Assembly: GCA_050732575.1 (NCBI GenBank)
Contig: JBOHRF010000046.1
Coordinates: 1-25,809 of the forward strand
Length of the DNA: 25,809 nucleotides
DNA from: JBBDWZ01 sp050732575
GTDB lineage: Bacteria; Gemmatimonadota; Gemmatimonadetes; Longimicrobiales; RSA9
Reading direction: 5' to 3'
Shown here: one piece after another, positions 17,101 through 25,221 of the stretch
Layout: the number at the start of each line of letters is the position of its first letter
Position numbering within the stretch: position 1 is the first letter of the stretch
Translations under genes and position numbers: made by a program
The notes under the pieces: generated by a model
Databases searched by the model: none
What the model saw: the letters and a program-made list of their open reading frames with translations, nothing else
Told to the model about the DNA's origin: nothing

Positions 17101-17274
17101 CAGCGCCTCGAGTTCTCGCTCGGTTGTGTGTTGTACCAGATGCTGACCGGCAATCCGCCATTTGCGGGCGCGGCTGGGGCAGGCGTTCTGGCGAAGCTCC
17201 TCACTGCGCAGCCGGAGCGCCTGGAAGTTGCGGCCATCGGACCGCGCTCGAGCCTGTCCTTACTCGAGCCGTGA
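17101..17274 (+). pseudogene. Ser/Thr protein kinase fragment (C-lobe)
   Basis: The frame 17101-17274 reads EFSLGCVLYQMLTGNPPFAG, then VLAKLLTAQPERL, and ends in TGA. This matches Hanks kinase subdomain IX (normally DVFSLGCVLYEMLTG.PPF) and the following helix of Gemmatimonadota-type kinases. Everything before it (ATP site, catalytic loop) and after it is missing. The leading Asp of subdomain IX appears changed to Leu-Glu. It directly abuts the Uma2 remnant, with no start codon or promoter of its own. Confidence 0.65.
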
Positions 17275-17281
17275 GCAAACT

Positions 17282-17294
17282 GACCATAATGGTC
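17282..17294. promoter_or_regulatory. Inverted-repeat operator with -10 box before the antitoxin gene
   Basis: GACCAT-A-ATGGTC is a perfect 6-base inverted repeat 13 bases before the antitoxin ATG. It contains CATAAT (17285-17290), five of six matches to a -10 box. Antitoxins of this class usually repress their own promoter through such palindromes, so an autoregulatory operator is likely. The implied 5' leader is very short, and the -35 is not evident. Confidence 0.5.
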
Positions 17295-17307
17295 CTATCT
17301 TGAGACC

Positions 17308-17598
17308 ATGAAGGCCGTGACCGTTACCGAGCTGAAGGCCCACCTGAGTAAGTACCTGAGGATGGCGGCCCGGGGTGCGCGGATTGTCGTGAAAGATCGC
17401 AACGAACCGATCGCGCAGCTCGGACCGCTGGAGACCGTACCTGTTGCCTGGCCGGAGCGGCTGGCGCGAGAAGGTAGGCTACGCACGGGATCTCAGGAAT
17501 GGAGCAACCTGAGGATTACGAAGCTGGGACGAGCGATTGACATTCAAGCTTCGCTTCAATCTGTCCGTGAAGAGGCGAGTGAAATACGTCGACGCTAG
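17308..17598 (+). CDS. Phd/YefM-type antitoxin (VapB-like)
   Basis: 96 residues. The N-terminus MKAVTVTELKAHLSKYLRMA, followed by GARIVVKDRNEPIAQLGPL, is the classic Phd/YefM DNA-binding fold (T-E-L-K, then a beta hairpin with NEPIA.L). The C-terminal part should bind and neutralise a PIN-domain toxin. The ATG at 17308 starts the conserved motif directly. The gene overlaps the start of the toxin remnant (GTG 17579) by 20 bases, the usual type II antitoxin-toxin order. The antitoxin looks full length, but its toxin is truncated, leaving it an orphan. Confidence 0.85.
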   Translation: MKAVTVTELKAHLSKYLRMAARGARIVVKDRNEPIAQLGPLETVPVAWPERLAREGRLRTGSQEWSNLRITKLGRAIDIQASLQSVREEASEIRRR

Positions 17599-17815
17599 TG
17601 CGGTGCTGCGCATACTGTTTGAGAGTGGGCCGTGCGTTCCACTCGACCCGGAAGATCGTGTGGTTTCGTCGCAGATCGTCCAGGTTGAAACCTTCCGGGC
17701 CGTCGACCGGGCTCGCCTGCTGGGCCACCTCGATGATGCGGAGACGGCAATGGCGGGCAGCCAGCGTTCGCCACGGCGCGACGGTGACCGGGCACCTCGA
17801 TTCTGCTACTCGTAA
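17579..17815 (+). pseudogene. PIN-domain toxin (VapC-like), truncated
   Basis: The frame from GTG 17579 begins VKYVDASAVLRILFESG, with Asp5 as the first PIN acid, and continues VVSSQIVQVETFRAVDRARL, with Glu37 as the second. Similarity lasts until DDAETA at about residue 57. The remaining 21 residues are unrelated, and the frame stops at residue 78, whereas VapC toxins are about 130 residues. The third and fourth conserved acids and the final helices are missing, and I could not find them in another frame downstream. The toxin should be an inactive ribonuclease. GAGG lies only 3 bases before the GTG. Confidence 0.72.
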
Positions 17816-17936
17816 CGGCGGGTGCGGCTTCGAGAGCACGGGTTCCGCTGAGCTGGTTCAGGCGGTTACGAGGCGCGAGGACCAGCTTTGACCGGGCAAT
17901 TTGTGGCCGCACTTCACCAACACGGTTACCAGAACG

Positions 17937-19409
17937 ATGAACAAGACGCCAGGCAGGGCGCACAAGCGACTGGTGAAAGCGCCGAACTTGTTACCGCGCG
18001 TAGCTCTGGTCGCGGCGGGAGTAGCATTCCCGCCAGATGAGACGTGGGCTCTGCAGGCGGGGCTTCCTCAACCGGAACAGGTGAGGGAGTTCCTCGACTC
18101 GTTCATGCCCGCGGCCATGCAGCGCTACCACATTCCGGGGGCTGCAGTCAGCTTCGTGCGGGGCGACCAGGTGGCCCTGACGCGCAGCTATGGCGTGGCT
18201 GAGCGAGAGACTGGTCGGTCGGTTACGGCGGAAACACCATTCCGTGTCGCATCGGTTTCCAAGACCCTGACTGCGGCAGCCCTCATGCGGTTAGTGCAGC
18301 GAGGCGATCTGACGCTAGAAACCGATGTCAGTCGCGTTCTGAAGCGCTTGCAGCTGCGTGGCGACGCGCGCGGTGTGGTCACGCTTGCCCACCTGCTGAC
18401 ACATACAGCCGGCCTCGATGAGCAGCGTTCGCTCGATCGCGCGGTCAGCCCCTCCGCGGCCGAACCGCTGGGTGCGTATCTCAAGCGGCGCATGCCGGCT
18501 CGCGTCATGCCACCCGGCGTAGTGATCAGCTACTCGAACTTCGGGTACGCGCTGCTGGCCAATATCGTGGAAGAAGTGTCCGGACAGCTGTTCCCTGAGT
18601 TCGTCCAGCGCGAGGTATTCGCACCAACAGGAATGCTGCGAAGTACGTTCGACCAGTTGCGTCCGCCCAATGACCTGGCCAGGGGGTACGACTACCGAGA
18701 CGGTGTTTACCATCTGAAGCCATTTCGATATGACAATGCCATCGGCGACGGTGCCCTCATGACCACGGCCGCCGACATGGGTCGCTTCCTCGCCATGTTA
18801 TTGTCGCGGGGCGAGTTGCACGGTACTCGTGTGTTGAGCGACTCGAGCGTAACGCTGATGTTGACCCGGCGGTTTACGAATCATCCTGGGCTGCCAGGCA
18901 TGTGCCTGGGCCTGTATGAGTCGTTCCGCAACGGCCACCGAGTGGTCATGCACGAAGGCAGCATGGACGAAGGATTCGAGAGCCTGCTTTTCCTGATCCC
19001 CGATGCGCGCATGGGGCTCTTCCTCGTGTACAATCAGGCCAACAGCAATCTGCGTATCGATTTGATGCGCGATTTCTTCGACCGCTTCTTCCCCGGCTCT
19101 CAAGCGCTGCCCGCGCCTCCGACGACTGCGTATCGTCTTGACCTGTGGGCGGGTGAGTATGGTCATATCAGGCATCCGCGCAGCATCCCACAGAGGTGGG
19201 TAGTGCCACGCGAAAAGGTGGTCGTAACGACCGACAACGGTGCGCTTCGCATCGCGTTCAGCGGCGCTAGCACAGCCCGTTGGATTCCGATCGCAGATGA
19301 CCTCTTCCGTCGCGAAGACTCCGACCGTCTGATTGCATTTCGGCGAGATGAACAGGGTCGTCCCGCCTACCTGTTCCTGGGCATTGATGCTTACGAGCGT
19401 TTGCGCTGA
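17937..19409 (+). CDS. Serine hydrolase of the class C beta-lactamase family
   Basis: 490 residues from ATG at 17937; a TTG at 17901 is possible but weaker. All three active-site motifs are present: SVSK (Ser106, Lys109) in FRVASVSKTLTAAALM, YSN (199-201) in ISYSNFGYALLANIVEE, and HEG (339-341) in VVMHEGSMDEG. LLTHTAGLDE and GDGALMTTAADMGRFLAMLL are also typical. The family includes penicillin-binding-protein-like esterases, D-aminopeptidases and class C beta-lactamases; sequence alone does not decide the substrate, and resistance is not implied. A C-terminal beta domain of about 110 residues (YRLDLWAGEYGHIRHP) follows the catalytic part, as in secreted members. The signal peptide is unconvincing (LLPRVALVAAGVAF), so the start may be wrong. 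Confidence 0.87.
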   Translation: MNKTPGRAHKRLVKAPNLLPRVALVAAGVAFPPDETWALQAGLPQPEQVREFLDSFMPAAMQRYHIPGAAVSFVRGDQVALTRSYGVAERETGRSVTAETPFRVASVSKTLTAAALMRLVQRGDLTLETDVSRVLKRLQLRGDARGVVTLAHLLTHTAGLDEQRSLDRAVSPSAAEPLGAYLKRRMPARVMPPGVVISYSNFGYALLANIVEEVSGQLFPEFVQREVFAPTGMLRSTFDQLRPPNDLARGYDYRDGVYHLKPFRYDNAIGDGALMTTAADMGRFLAMLLSRGELHGTRVLSDSSVTLMLTRRFTNHPGLPGMCLGLYESFRNGHRVVMHEGSMDEGFESLLFLIPDARMGLFLVYNQANSNLRIDLMRDFFDRFFPGSQALPAPPTTAYRLDLWAGEYGHIRHPRSIPQRWVVPREKVVVTTDNGALRIAFSGASTARWIPIADDLFRREDSDRLIAFRRDEQGRPAYLFLGIDAYERLR

Positions 19410-19783
19410 TGATGTCTGGCGCATGCGCTGAGGACTTGAGCAGCAGATGGAAGCTCAACACTCGCTTCAGCATTCGTCACCGCTTCGCGTTCGCCAATCG
19501 TCCCTGCGCTGAAGGCTTCGGCTCGACGGCACTGGCGCAAGTGCGCACACCCGTCATGCTGGTGCACGGACTCAACGATCACAACGTACCGCGCACCGAA
19601 TCGGAGCAGTTCTACATCGCGCTCAAAGATGTCGGCGTCGAGACCGAGTTGGTGCTGTACCCGCGCGCGGGCCACGGGCTCGCGGAGACCAAACAGATCG
19701 TGGACTTCGCGGATCGCAGCATTGCCTGGTACCGGAAACACTTCGAGAAGCGCGGCGCGCGCGTCTCGGACGGAGGCAGGTGA
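19409..19783 (+). pseudogene. S9-family prolyl oligopeptidase, C-terminal fragment
   Basis: Only the last ~85 residues of an S9 catalytic domain survive: ALAQVRTPVMLVHGLNDHNV, SEQFYIALKDVGVETELVLY, PRAGHGLAETKQIVDF and DRSIAWYRKHF. The Asp in GLNDHNVP and the His in GHGL are the second and third members of the catalytic triad. The Ser nucleophile (GxSxGG) and the whole propeller are missing. The first ~40 residues of the frame (MMSGACAEDLSSRWKL...) show no similarity and are probably unrelated DNA joined by deletion. It begins in a TGATG overlap with the hydrolase stop and is probably non-functional. Confidence 0.78.
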
Positions 19784-19906
19784 ACGTCCTCAAGACTTGA
19801 TCTGATCTGCTGATCGCAACGGCGGGTGATGAGGATTACTGCGAGTGCGGCCGAGCCGCGACCCGAAACGGTGCTCGATCTACACGTACAAGGAGCCGCG
19901 GCACGC

Positions 19907-20548
19907 TCAGCTGGACCAAAGCGTGAAACCAACGCGAAGCTGCCAGAACCGCTGCCATTCTCGACCCTCACCCAAGGATTCTCGTGGTGCACCGATTCTG
20001 AAACGCTCCAGATCGTACGCGACACCGACATTCCAGCGTTCGATATCGAGGATCTGTGCGCCCCAGGAATTCGGGCGTCGGTACCCGAGACCGAGAATCC
20101 AGGCCGGAGAGCTGCGGGCTGGGTACCACGCGCCTTCACCGATCACCCGATGTATACTGTCTTCGCTCCCTACAGGTGTCAGAACGATGCGCGCCTCGCC
20201 AGCCATGCTCACGTTGCCCGTCGTGCTTGGGAAGTCACGCACAACATCTCCGTCCCTGAGCGGTATCGCATCGACAACACAATAGGGGTCTGGCGGAACC
20301 TGGATCTGTGCTGAGATCCCCAGCTCGGCAGTCAGGAAACGATGGATCCGGTGGTGGGCTTGAACGAACGGCGCGGCGCCCACAGGGTTGCCACAGCCCT
20401 CCTGAAATCGGTCCGGATACTGTGACGCGAACGCCAGGCCTGGCGTAACGCCTGTCCTCGGCTGCTGCGCGTGGAGTGCGCGGGCACTGATCAGGGCCAG
20501 GGCGAATGCTACGGCAGGCCCGGTGACACCCATGCGGACTCGATGCAC
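19907..20548 (-). CDS. Exported protein, probable small outer-membrane beta-barrel
   Basis: About 213 residues if started at GTG 20548, which has GGGAGG 4 bases upstream; ATG at 20533 and GTG at 20560 are alternatives. A signal peptide is clear (MGVTGPAVAFALALISARAL then HAQQ). The body has alternating short beta strands and ends in WQRFWQLRVGFTLWSS, an aromatic-terminated strand typical of outer-membrane barrels. The frequent Gly/Arg/Trp turns (GLGYRRPNSWGAQ, ERWNVGVAYDLERF) fit. I recognise no family. It is the only apparently intact minus-strand gene in the right half. Confidence 0.6.
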   Translation of the reverse strand: MHRVRMGVTGPAVAFALALISARALHAQQPRTGVTPGLAFASQYPDRFQEGCGNPVGAAPFVQAHHRIHRFLTAELGISAQIQVPPDPYCVVDAIPLRDGDVVRDFPSTTGNVSMAGEARIVLTPVGSEDSIHRVIGEGAWYPARSSPAWILGLGYRRPNSWGAQILDIERWNVGVAYDLERFRIGAPRESLGEGREWQRFWQLRVGFTLWSS

Positions 20549-20560
20549 ACAACCTCCCAC

Positions 20561-20817
20561 GAGGGCTGGCGGTACGTGGGAGCTGACGCTGCAGGTCGCT
20601 CAACCCGCTCGCAGAGTTTCAGCACACTGTGCTACCGTGGTGCTTTTCCTGTTCCGCGTATGAAATTGAATTCGGCATCGATCATCTGGCGCTGACAAGA
20701 AGTCGACGTTGTGCCCGCGTGAGGCCGGCGGTACGTTCGACAAAGCTGTCCGGGTCGGCTTGCCTGCCGTGACCCTGTGCTGATTCCAAACATCATTCGT
20801 GCACCCCGGATGCTGCC
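20561..20817. other. Intergenic region without a recognised gene
   Basis: This stretch separates the minus-strand barrel gene from the BTAD remnant. It should hold the promoter of the minus-strand gene. A TTGTCA-like -35 is present near 20693-20698 on the minus strand but lacks a good -10. I see no coding pattern, hairpin terminator or repeat. Confidence 0.4.
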
Positions 20818-21580
20818 ATGGTCGAGTTACGCGTTTTTGGCCAGCTGGATCTGCGGGATCAGCACGGAGCTGCGATTCGCTCGGTGCTGACCCAGCCCAA
20901 ACGCGTAGCGCTGCTGGCCTAACCTGCAGGCGCTCGACAGTGATTCCACTTTGGCACTCGCTACCGGAACCTCATTGAGACGTACATCAATCTGAACCAG
21001 CTGACAGACGCCGGCCGCACACTCGACCGCTTCGCGCGCACTCTGCCGGCCACGTTGACATCCACTACGGTCGTCTTACGCTTGCCTACGCTACTCGCGA
21101 TCTCGAGGCTGCTGCTGCGATGCAAGCCTATGGCGGCGTGGCAGGGCCCAGTACGAAGGCAGAGAGTTTGTCACTTCTCGGCAGGCTGGCCCTGGTCCAG
21201 GCAAAGTCGGCGAGGCCACGCGCACAAGACAGGAGCAGTTCTCGATGGCCCTGGCACGTGGTAACAGGCAAGCCTCGCTCAACGAGGTCATATGGCGGAG
21301 CCGGATCGACAATGAACTGCTCGAAGATCCGCGACGCGCGATCACCAGGTTGAACTCGGCTAATGCACCTGAGTGCGTCGACAGATTCCGCCGCTGGGCC
21401 GGTCATATTTCCCACTTGCGCAACTCCTTGCGACGTTAGGTGACGTACGCCGCGCGCGCACAAGTACTGGCTGATTACGAGGAGGCGATACCCGTCGCAC
21501 TCCGCGGCAACGATCGGCCGGAACGCGCCGCGCTGTTGGGTCTCATCGCCCTGGCAGAAAACCGTTTCGACGTGGCCTTG
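20818..21580 (+). pseudogene. BTAD/TPR regulator remnant, heavily eroded
   Basis: ATG at 20818 starts MVELRVFGQLDLRDQHGAA followed by LTQPKRVALLA, the winged-helix start of BTAD regulators, but TAA at 20920-20922 ends it where YLAL would be expected. TPR-like pieces then continue in changing frames: YRNLIETYINLNQLTDAGRT (from 20947), VDIHYGRLTLAYATRDLEAA (from about 21054), QEQFSMALARGNRQASLNEV (to the stop at 21439) and ADYEEAIPVALRGNDRPERA, LLGLIALAEN (to about 21570). The last pieces match the TPR tails of Gemmatimonadota BTAD or kinase-TPR proteins. Most of the central domains are deleted. It may be a decayed relative of the intact regulator at 3539-6337. Confidence 0.72.
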
Positions 21581-22145
21581 CACGGCATTTCCCTACGGCG
21601 TGAAAGATCTGCTCGATACCAAAGGCATCGCCACGACCTACGGCGCCGAGCCGTTCAAGGATCGCGTGCCTGACGAGGACTCCGTTGTTGTGCAGCGCTT
21701 GAATGACGCAGGTGCCATCCTCATCGCCAAGCTCAGCCTGGGCGCGCTGGCACTCAACGACATCTGGTTCGGTGGTCAGACCATGAACCCGTGGCTGCTC
21801 GAAGAGGGCGCGTCGGGTTCCAGTGCGGGACCCGGCGTCGCAACTGCTGCCGGACTGGTCGCATTCGCCATCGGCAGTGAAACCGGCGGCACCATCGTGG
21901 CGCCTGCGATGCGCTGCGGCGTAACCGGATTGCGCCCAACATTTGGACGTGTCCCGCGCACCGGCGCCATGACACTGTGCTAGTCACTCGACAAACTGGG
22001 CCCCATGACGCGCACGGTGGAAGATGTCATGCGGGAACTGCAGGCGATCACGGGTCATGACGCGGGCGATGCATCGAGTGTAATCCCGCGCTCACGACGG
22101 ATCCGGCCAGCTCACTCAAGGCAATGGTCGTGGGTAACCTGGCTC
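21573..22145 (+). pseudogene. Amidase-signature enzyme fragment with nonsense and frameshift lesions
   Basis: The core of an amidase-signature protein is readable: LHGI-PYGVKDLLDTKG, DEDSVVVQRLNDAGAILIAK, EEGASGSSAGPG, AFAIGSETGGTIVAP, RCGVTGLRPTFGRVPR and SLDKLGPMTRTVEDV. The catalytic Lys (VKD) and the cis-Ser (GSSAG) are present, but the nucleophile Ser in GGSI reads Thr here (GGTI). Lesions: an extra T in the run at 21588-21590, TAG at 21981-21983 where the family has Trp (C-W-SLDKLG), and a one-base loss near 22080, after which NPALTTDPASSLKAMVVGNL resumes. The N-terminal third and the C-terminus are absent. Its 5' edge merges with the TPR remnant within about 10 bases. Confidence 0.8.
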
Positions 22146-22222
22146 TAGGGAAGTGCGATCGGGCTGGGTGTCGCGCTGGCAACTGGCGATCCACGAACAA
22201 CACGTAGGCAAGTCGGCCATCC

Positions 22223-23506
22223 ATGCGGCCGGTGGTGTCCGTGCTTGCGAGCTGCCGTATTGAATCTGCCAGCGCGCGGCCGTGCCCGGCGCGCACGCGC
22301 ATGAAAACCAGGGGACGTGACCAGGCAACGCCTGTACGAGCCTGGACCACGAGCGGAGGCGTCGTAAGGGGAGCTTTGTGGCGACCGAATGGTAGCATGA
22401 TAGACCTGGGCACGCTTGGTGGAAATGAAGCGATACCCAACGACATCAACGAGCTGGTTCAGGTAGTGGGAGAAGCGAACGACTCCACGGGGACGAGGCG
22501 GGCGTTCGCCTGGGACTCCATAGACGGTATCCAGCCGCTCGGGCCCACGGAGTCGGCGGCTCATGGGATCAACGAGGTTGGGCAGATTGTGGGGTGGAGC
22601 GCGGAGGTTAGCAATCCCGTGGCCACGATATGGCAAGTCGTGCAGGACTCGAACCAGGTCCGAATCGAACTTGTCGTGGGCGAATCGCTGGAGGCACGTC
22701 CGAGTGGCACGGGTGGCGACGTCACCGTGACCTTCCGTTTGAGCGTCGTGAACAGAGCGGGACAGTCGATGCCAACTCGTCCAATCTCACTGACGATCGC
22801 CGCCGTCCCCTCGTCTGGCGGACACAATCACACGGCTGGTGCACGTCCGGCTGGGTCGTTGAACGTGACGAGCCCGTTCACCACGGATTCAATCGGCTTC
22901 CGCACTGTTATCTACACGACTCCGATTCATGCTGGCAGAGTCGCTCTGAGGGCAACCAGCACGAATGCCCGAGACGATGTCGATACCGTAATTGTGCGAG
23001 TGCCTGGGTTGGGTGAACTCGCGGATGGGACCAACTTGAATAGAATAGGGGTGTTGCCCGAGCATCCGAGCAGTCATTGGGGAACACCACAAATGATTCT
23101 GGCAATCGGGCATCTTGCGGATTCACTTATGCAACGTGCGCAACGCTACAACTCGGGTTTGGACTCTCTCCCGGCTGGGAGCGTGTGGCCCGGAGTCGGA
23201 GGAGAGGCTGTACTGGGAGTGAATGACATGAGCATTGTCTGGGGCGGGCAGTTTGACTGGGACGCGGCGCACAGACCGTGGACTCCACCTCATGCTGGAC
23301 ACCGCGTTGGTCTGAACGTGGACCTCGACATTCGCGGCAAGACGTCGCTTTGTCCGGATTCCGCGCTTTCCTGCTCCCAACGCCAAGATTCTCTAAAGTA
23401 TGACTATTATTTCCGGATTATCAGGCAAATCTGGGAAGGCCATTTTCGTCGCAGTCGCCTTGGAGACGAGAGGAGGTTACTCAATCATGTCCATCTCAAT
23501 TATTAG
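22223..23506 (+). CDS. HAF-repeat/Ig-like protein with C-terminal LAS-type metallopeptidase-like domain
   Basis: 427 residues in one open frame. About 40-145: HAF-type repeats (MIDLGTLGGNEA, INELVQVVGEAN, RRAFAW, INEVGQIVGW). About 150-270: an Ig-like domain containing SSGGHNHTAGARPAG and ending VRVPGLGELADG. From about 275: HPSSHWGTPQM, LGVNDMSIVWGGQFD, PPHAGHRVGLNVDLDI and a terminal NHVHLNY. His360-x6-Asp367 plus His422-x-His424 matches the zinc motifs of LAS peptidases (VanX, hedgehog and lysostaphin type), so a cell-wall or peptide hydrolase is plausible but unproven. There is no signal peptide, and the first ~35 residues look random, so the true 5' end may have been lost. It overlaps the next lipoprotein gene by 20 bases. 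A paralogous module lies at 25222 onward. Confidence 0.7.
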   Translation: MRPVVSVLASCRIESASARPCPARTRMKTRGRDQATPVRAWTTSGGVVRGALWRPNGSMIDLGTLGGNEAIPNDINELVQVVGEANDSTGTRRAFAWDSIDGIQPLGPTESAAHGINEVGQIVGWSAEVSNPVATIWQVVQDSNQVRIELVVGESLEARPSGTGGDVTVTFRLSVVNRAGQSMPTRPISLTIAAVPSSGGHNHTAGARPAGSLNVTSPFTTDSIGFRTVIYTTPIHAGRVALRATSTNARDDVDTVIVRVPGLGELADGTNLNRIGVLPEHPSSHWGTPQMILAIGHLADSLMQRAQRYNSGLDSLPAGSVWPGVGGEAVLGVNDMSIVWGGQFDWDAAHRPWTPPHAGHRVGLNVDLDIRGKTSLCPDSALSCSQRQDSLKYDYYFRIIRQIWEGHFRRSRLGDERRLLNHVHLNY

Positions 23507-24329
23507 CTTCCGAGTTCCCATCGTTACGTTAGCAATTCTGACATGCAGCGGCTGCGCGACCGCTCCGCTTAGCGCAAGTCTTCAAGATTCAATACCTTAC
23601 CCGAGGGCTGACAATTTGCAGACACGGTTGTCGGCTGCGGCCGTTGCGAGTGGCGGCGATACGATCTGCGTGACCCACACGCTCTACAATGACGCGACGA
23701 GCGCTCTGAGAGTTGAAACGCTTGCTATTCCCACACCGGTTAAGCCGATTATCATGATCACGCCTGGTATGCGCAAAGGCTGGGTGCGCAGCGCTGGAAT
23801 AATTGCTGATTCCGTAGCATTGGAGTGGTTCGCTGCGACGGATTCTGCGAGCGTCTCTGCCGGAGATTCGGCTGCTCCATTCGCATATTCGGGTGTCGGC
23901 GTTCTCGGCATCGTCCGCTACTACGTTCGTGGGTATGTGCCGCCACCCCCTTTTGACGATTCAGTACCAGATCTCTACAAGGCGCGGCTGCCGATCTGGG
24001 AAGACTCTTACAGGAACTGGACCATTGCCCTCAGGCCGTTCCCCACGAACATGACGCCGCTCGGATTGGTCCAGAGGCTCGAGTCTCTCACGGATGAGGC
24101 GTGCAGCTTGGGTTGGGTTGCTGAGCCGGGAATCTGCAACAGCCTGGAAGCGAAGCAGCGTGCCGCGCGCCGCGCCATAGAGCGTGGCGACTTGCCTGCG
24201 GCGTGTAACAACATAAACGCGCTGCTCAATGAAGTGAACGGGTTGCCGGATTCGAAAATAAGGCCGGAGGGTCGCAGCTTGTTGCGCCTCAACGCGCAGC
24301 ATCTCGTGCGGATGCACTGTGGCGGGTGA
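23487..24329 (+). CDS. Lipoprotein with C-terminal FIMAH-like domain
   Basis: 280 residues from ATG at 23487, preceded by AGGAGG at 10-base spacing. The start MSISIISFRVPIVTLAILTC, followed by SGCATAPL, is a lipoprotein signal with Cys near residue 24 as the probable acylation site. Residues about 30-190 are unrecognised. The last ~85 residues fit the FIMAH-type helical repeat seen at the end of many secreted proteins: LVQRLESLTDEACSLGWVAE, GICNSLEAKQRAARRAIERG and ACNNINALLNEVNGLPDSKI, then LLRLNAQHLVRMH. Two extra Cys pairs sit in this domain. The gene begins inside the 3' end of the LAS-like gene, so the two are probably co-transcribed and may act together at the surface. Confidence 0.78.
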   Translation: MSISIISFRVPIVTLAILTCSGCATAPLSASLQDSIPYPRADNLQTRLSAAAVASGGDTICVTHTLYNDATSALRVETLAIPTPVKPIIMITPGMRKGWVRSAGIIADSVALEWFAATDSASVSAGDSAAPFAYSGVGVLGIVRYYVRGYVPPPPFDDSVPDLYKARLPIWEDSYRNWTIALRPFPTNMTPLGLVQRLESLTDEACSLGWVAEPGICNSLEAKQRAARRAIERGDLPAACNNINALLNEVNGLPDSKIRPEGRSLLRLNAQHLVRMHCGG

Positions 24330-24452
24330 GTAGCGCCAGCCGGTACAAAGGACCACGTGCTCGTTCGGCCGTTCATCAAGTACGTCCGCGACAAGTACGC
24401 TGGTCAGCCCGACGAGCCGTATATGCTGGCCGCAGAATTTGCACTGAAGTAA
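24330..24452 (+). pseudogene. Unrecognised C-terminal protein fragment
   Basis: Directly after the lipoprotein stop, the same frame reads DHVLVRPFIKYVRDKYAGQP and DEPYMLAAEFALK, then TAA (24450-24452). It has no start codon of its own, but its composition is protein-like and it ends like a real C-terminus. I do not recognise the parent family. It abuts the cyclase remnant starting 3 bases later. Confidence 0.35.
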
Positions 24453-24454
24453 GC

Positions 24455-25050
24455 CGTTCGATCCCGTGTTGCTGGGCGCGCGCGTGCGCAGCAACCTGCG
24501 CGTGCGCGAGACACGCCGCCTCGAGCGCACCAGCGCGCAGCAGCTGCGCATGACCGAAGCGCTCAATACGCGCCTGCTCGACAGCCTCGCCCTGCCCGCC
24601 CTCGCCAACAGGCTGTCGGCGGGCGAGCCCTCGTGTTCGAGTTCGCAGAACAGGCCAGCGCGGAGTACGCGGGCTGGCCAACCCGGGCAGTGCGTCCGGC
24701 GCCGCGGCGCGCCTCGATCAACTCAACGCGCTGTTCTCCGTCTTTGACTCGAATGCGGACCGGCTGGGTGTCACCGTCACCCGCCACCGACGCACCCGCC
24801 TACCTCATCCTGGCCGGCGTGCCCGGAGTCGATCAAAACGAAGCCGAGTCACTGGCCGCGCTCGCGCTGGAGTTGGTGACCGAAACCAGGCGCTAGGCCA
24901 CAACACTGGTGAACCGATCCTCGTTCGCATCGGCATCCACACCGGCCTTGCGCTGCTCGGTGCGCTGTCCGACCAGCGCCTTCATTTGCTCCTTGGGGGA
25001 GAGGCGGTTGAGGTCGCAGGTCAGCTGGCGGCGCATGGCCAGGGGCAAGC
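24455..25050 (+). pseudogene. Receiver-adenylate/guanylate cyclase remnant with at least four frameshifts
   Basis: The frame at 24455 opens with PFDPVLLGARVRSNLRVRE, the usual end of a CheY-like receiver joined to its linker, then TEALNTRLLDSLALPALANR and LSAGEP. The class III cyclase domain continues in other frames: VFEFAEQASAEYAGW (24633), ARLDQLNALFSVFDSNADRL (about 24710), APAYLILAGVPGVDQNEAES, LAALALELVTETRR (to 24896), then GEPILVRIGIHTGLALLGAL (from 24908). LNALFSVFD and RIGIHTG are cyclase hallmarks. The metal-binding Asp segment (normally FADVVGF) and the IKTIGDAY strand are degraded. Most of the receiver is gone. This is non-functional as it stands. Confidence 0.72.
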
Positions 25051-25053
25051 GCA

Positions 25054-25176
25054 GGCATCGATCGAATCCTGGCGGAGTCAGGCGTCGCCAAGATGACGCT
25101 GTACCGGTACTTCGCCTCCAAAGACGAGTTGATCGCTGCGTACCTGGAGCGTGCGGATGCGCAGTTCTGGGCCTGA
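25054..25176 (+). pseudogene. TetR-family regulator, helix-turn-helix fragment
   Basis: The frame 25054-25176 reads GIDRILAESGVAKMTLYRYF followed by ASKDELIAAYLERADAQFWA and TGA. This is the TetR DNA-binding domain (helix-turn-helix GVAKMTLYRYF, then SKDEL). The first helix and the entire ligand-binding domain are absent. The upstream edge runs into the cyclase remnant in a different frame, with no intergenic gap. It is not expected to be functional. Confidence 0.72.
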
Positions 25177-25221
25177 GCCGGATGTTTCCGGCACAAATGT
25201 CATCGTCGGAGGCGCGGCACA

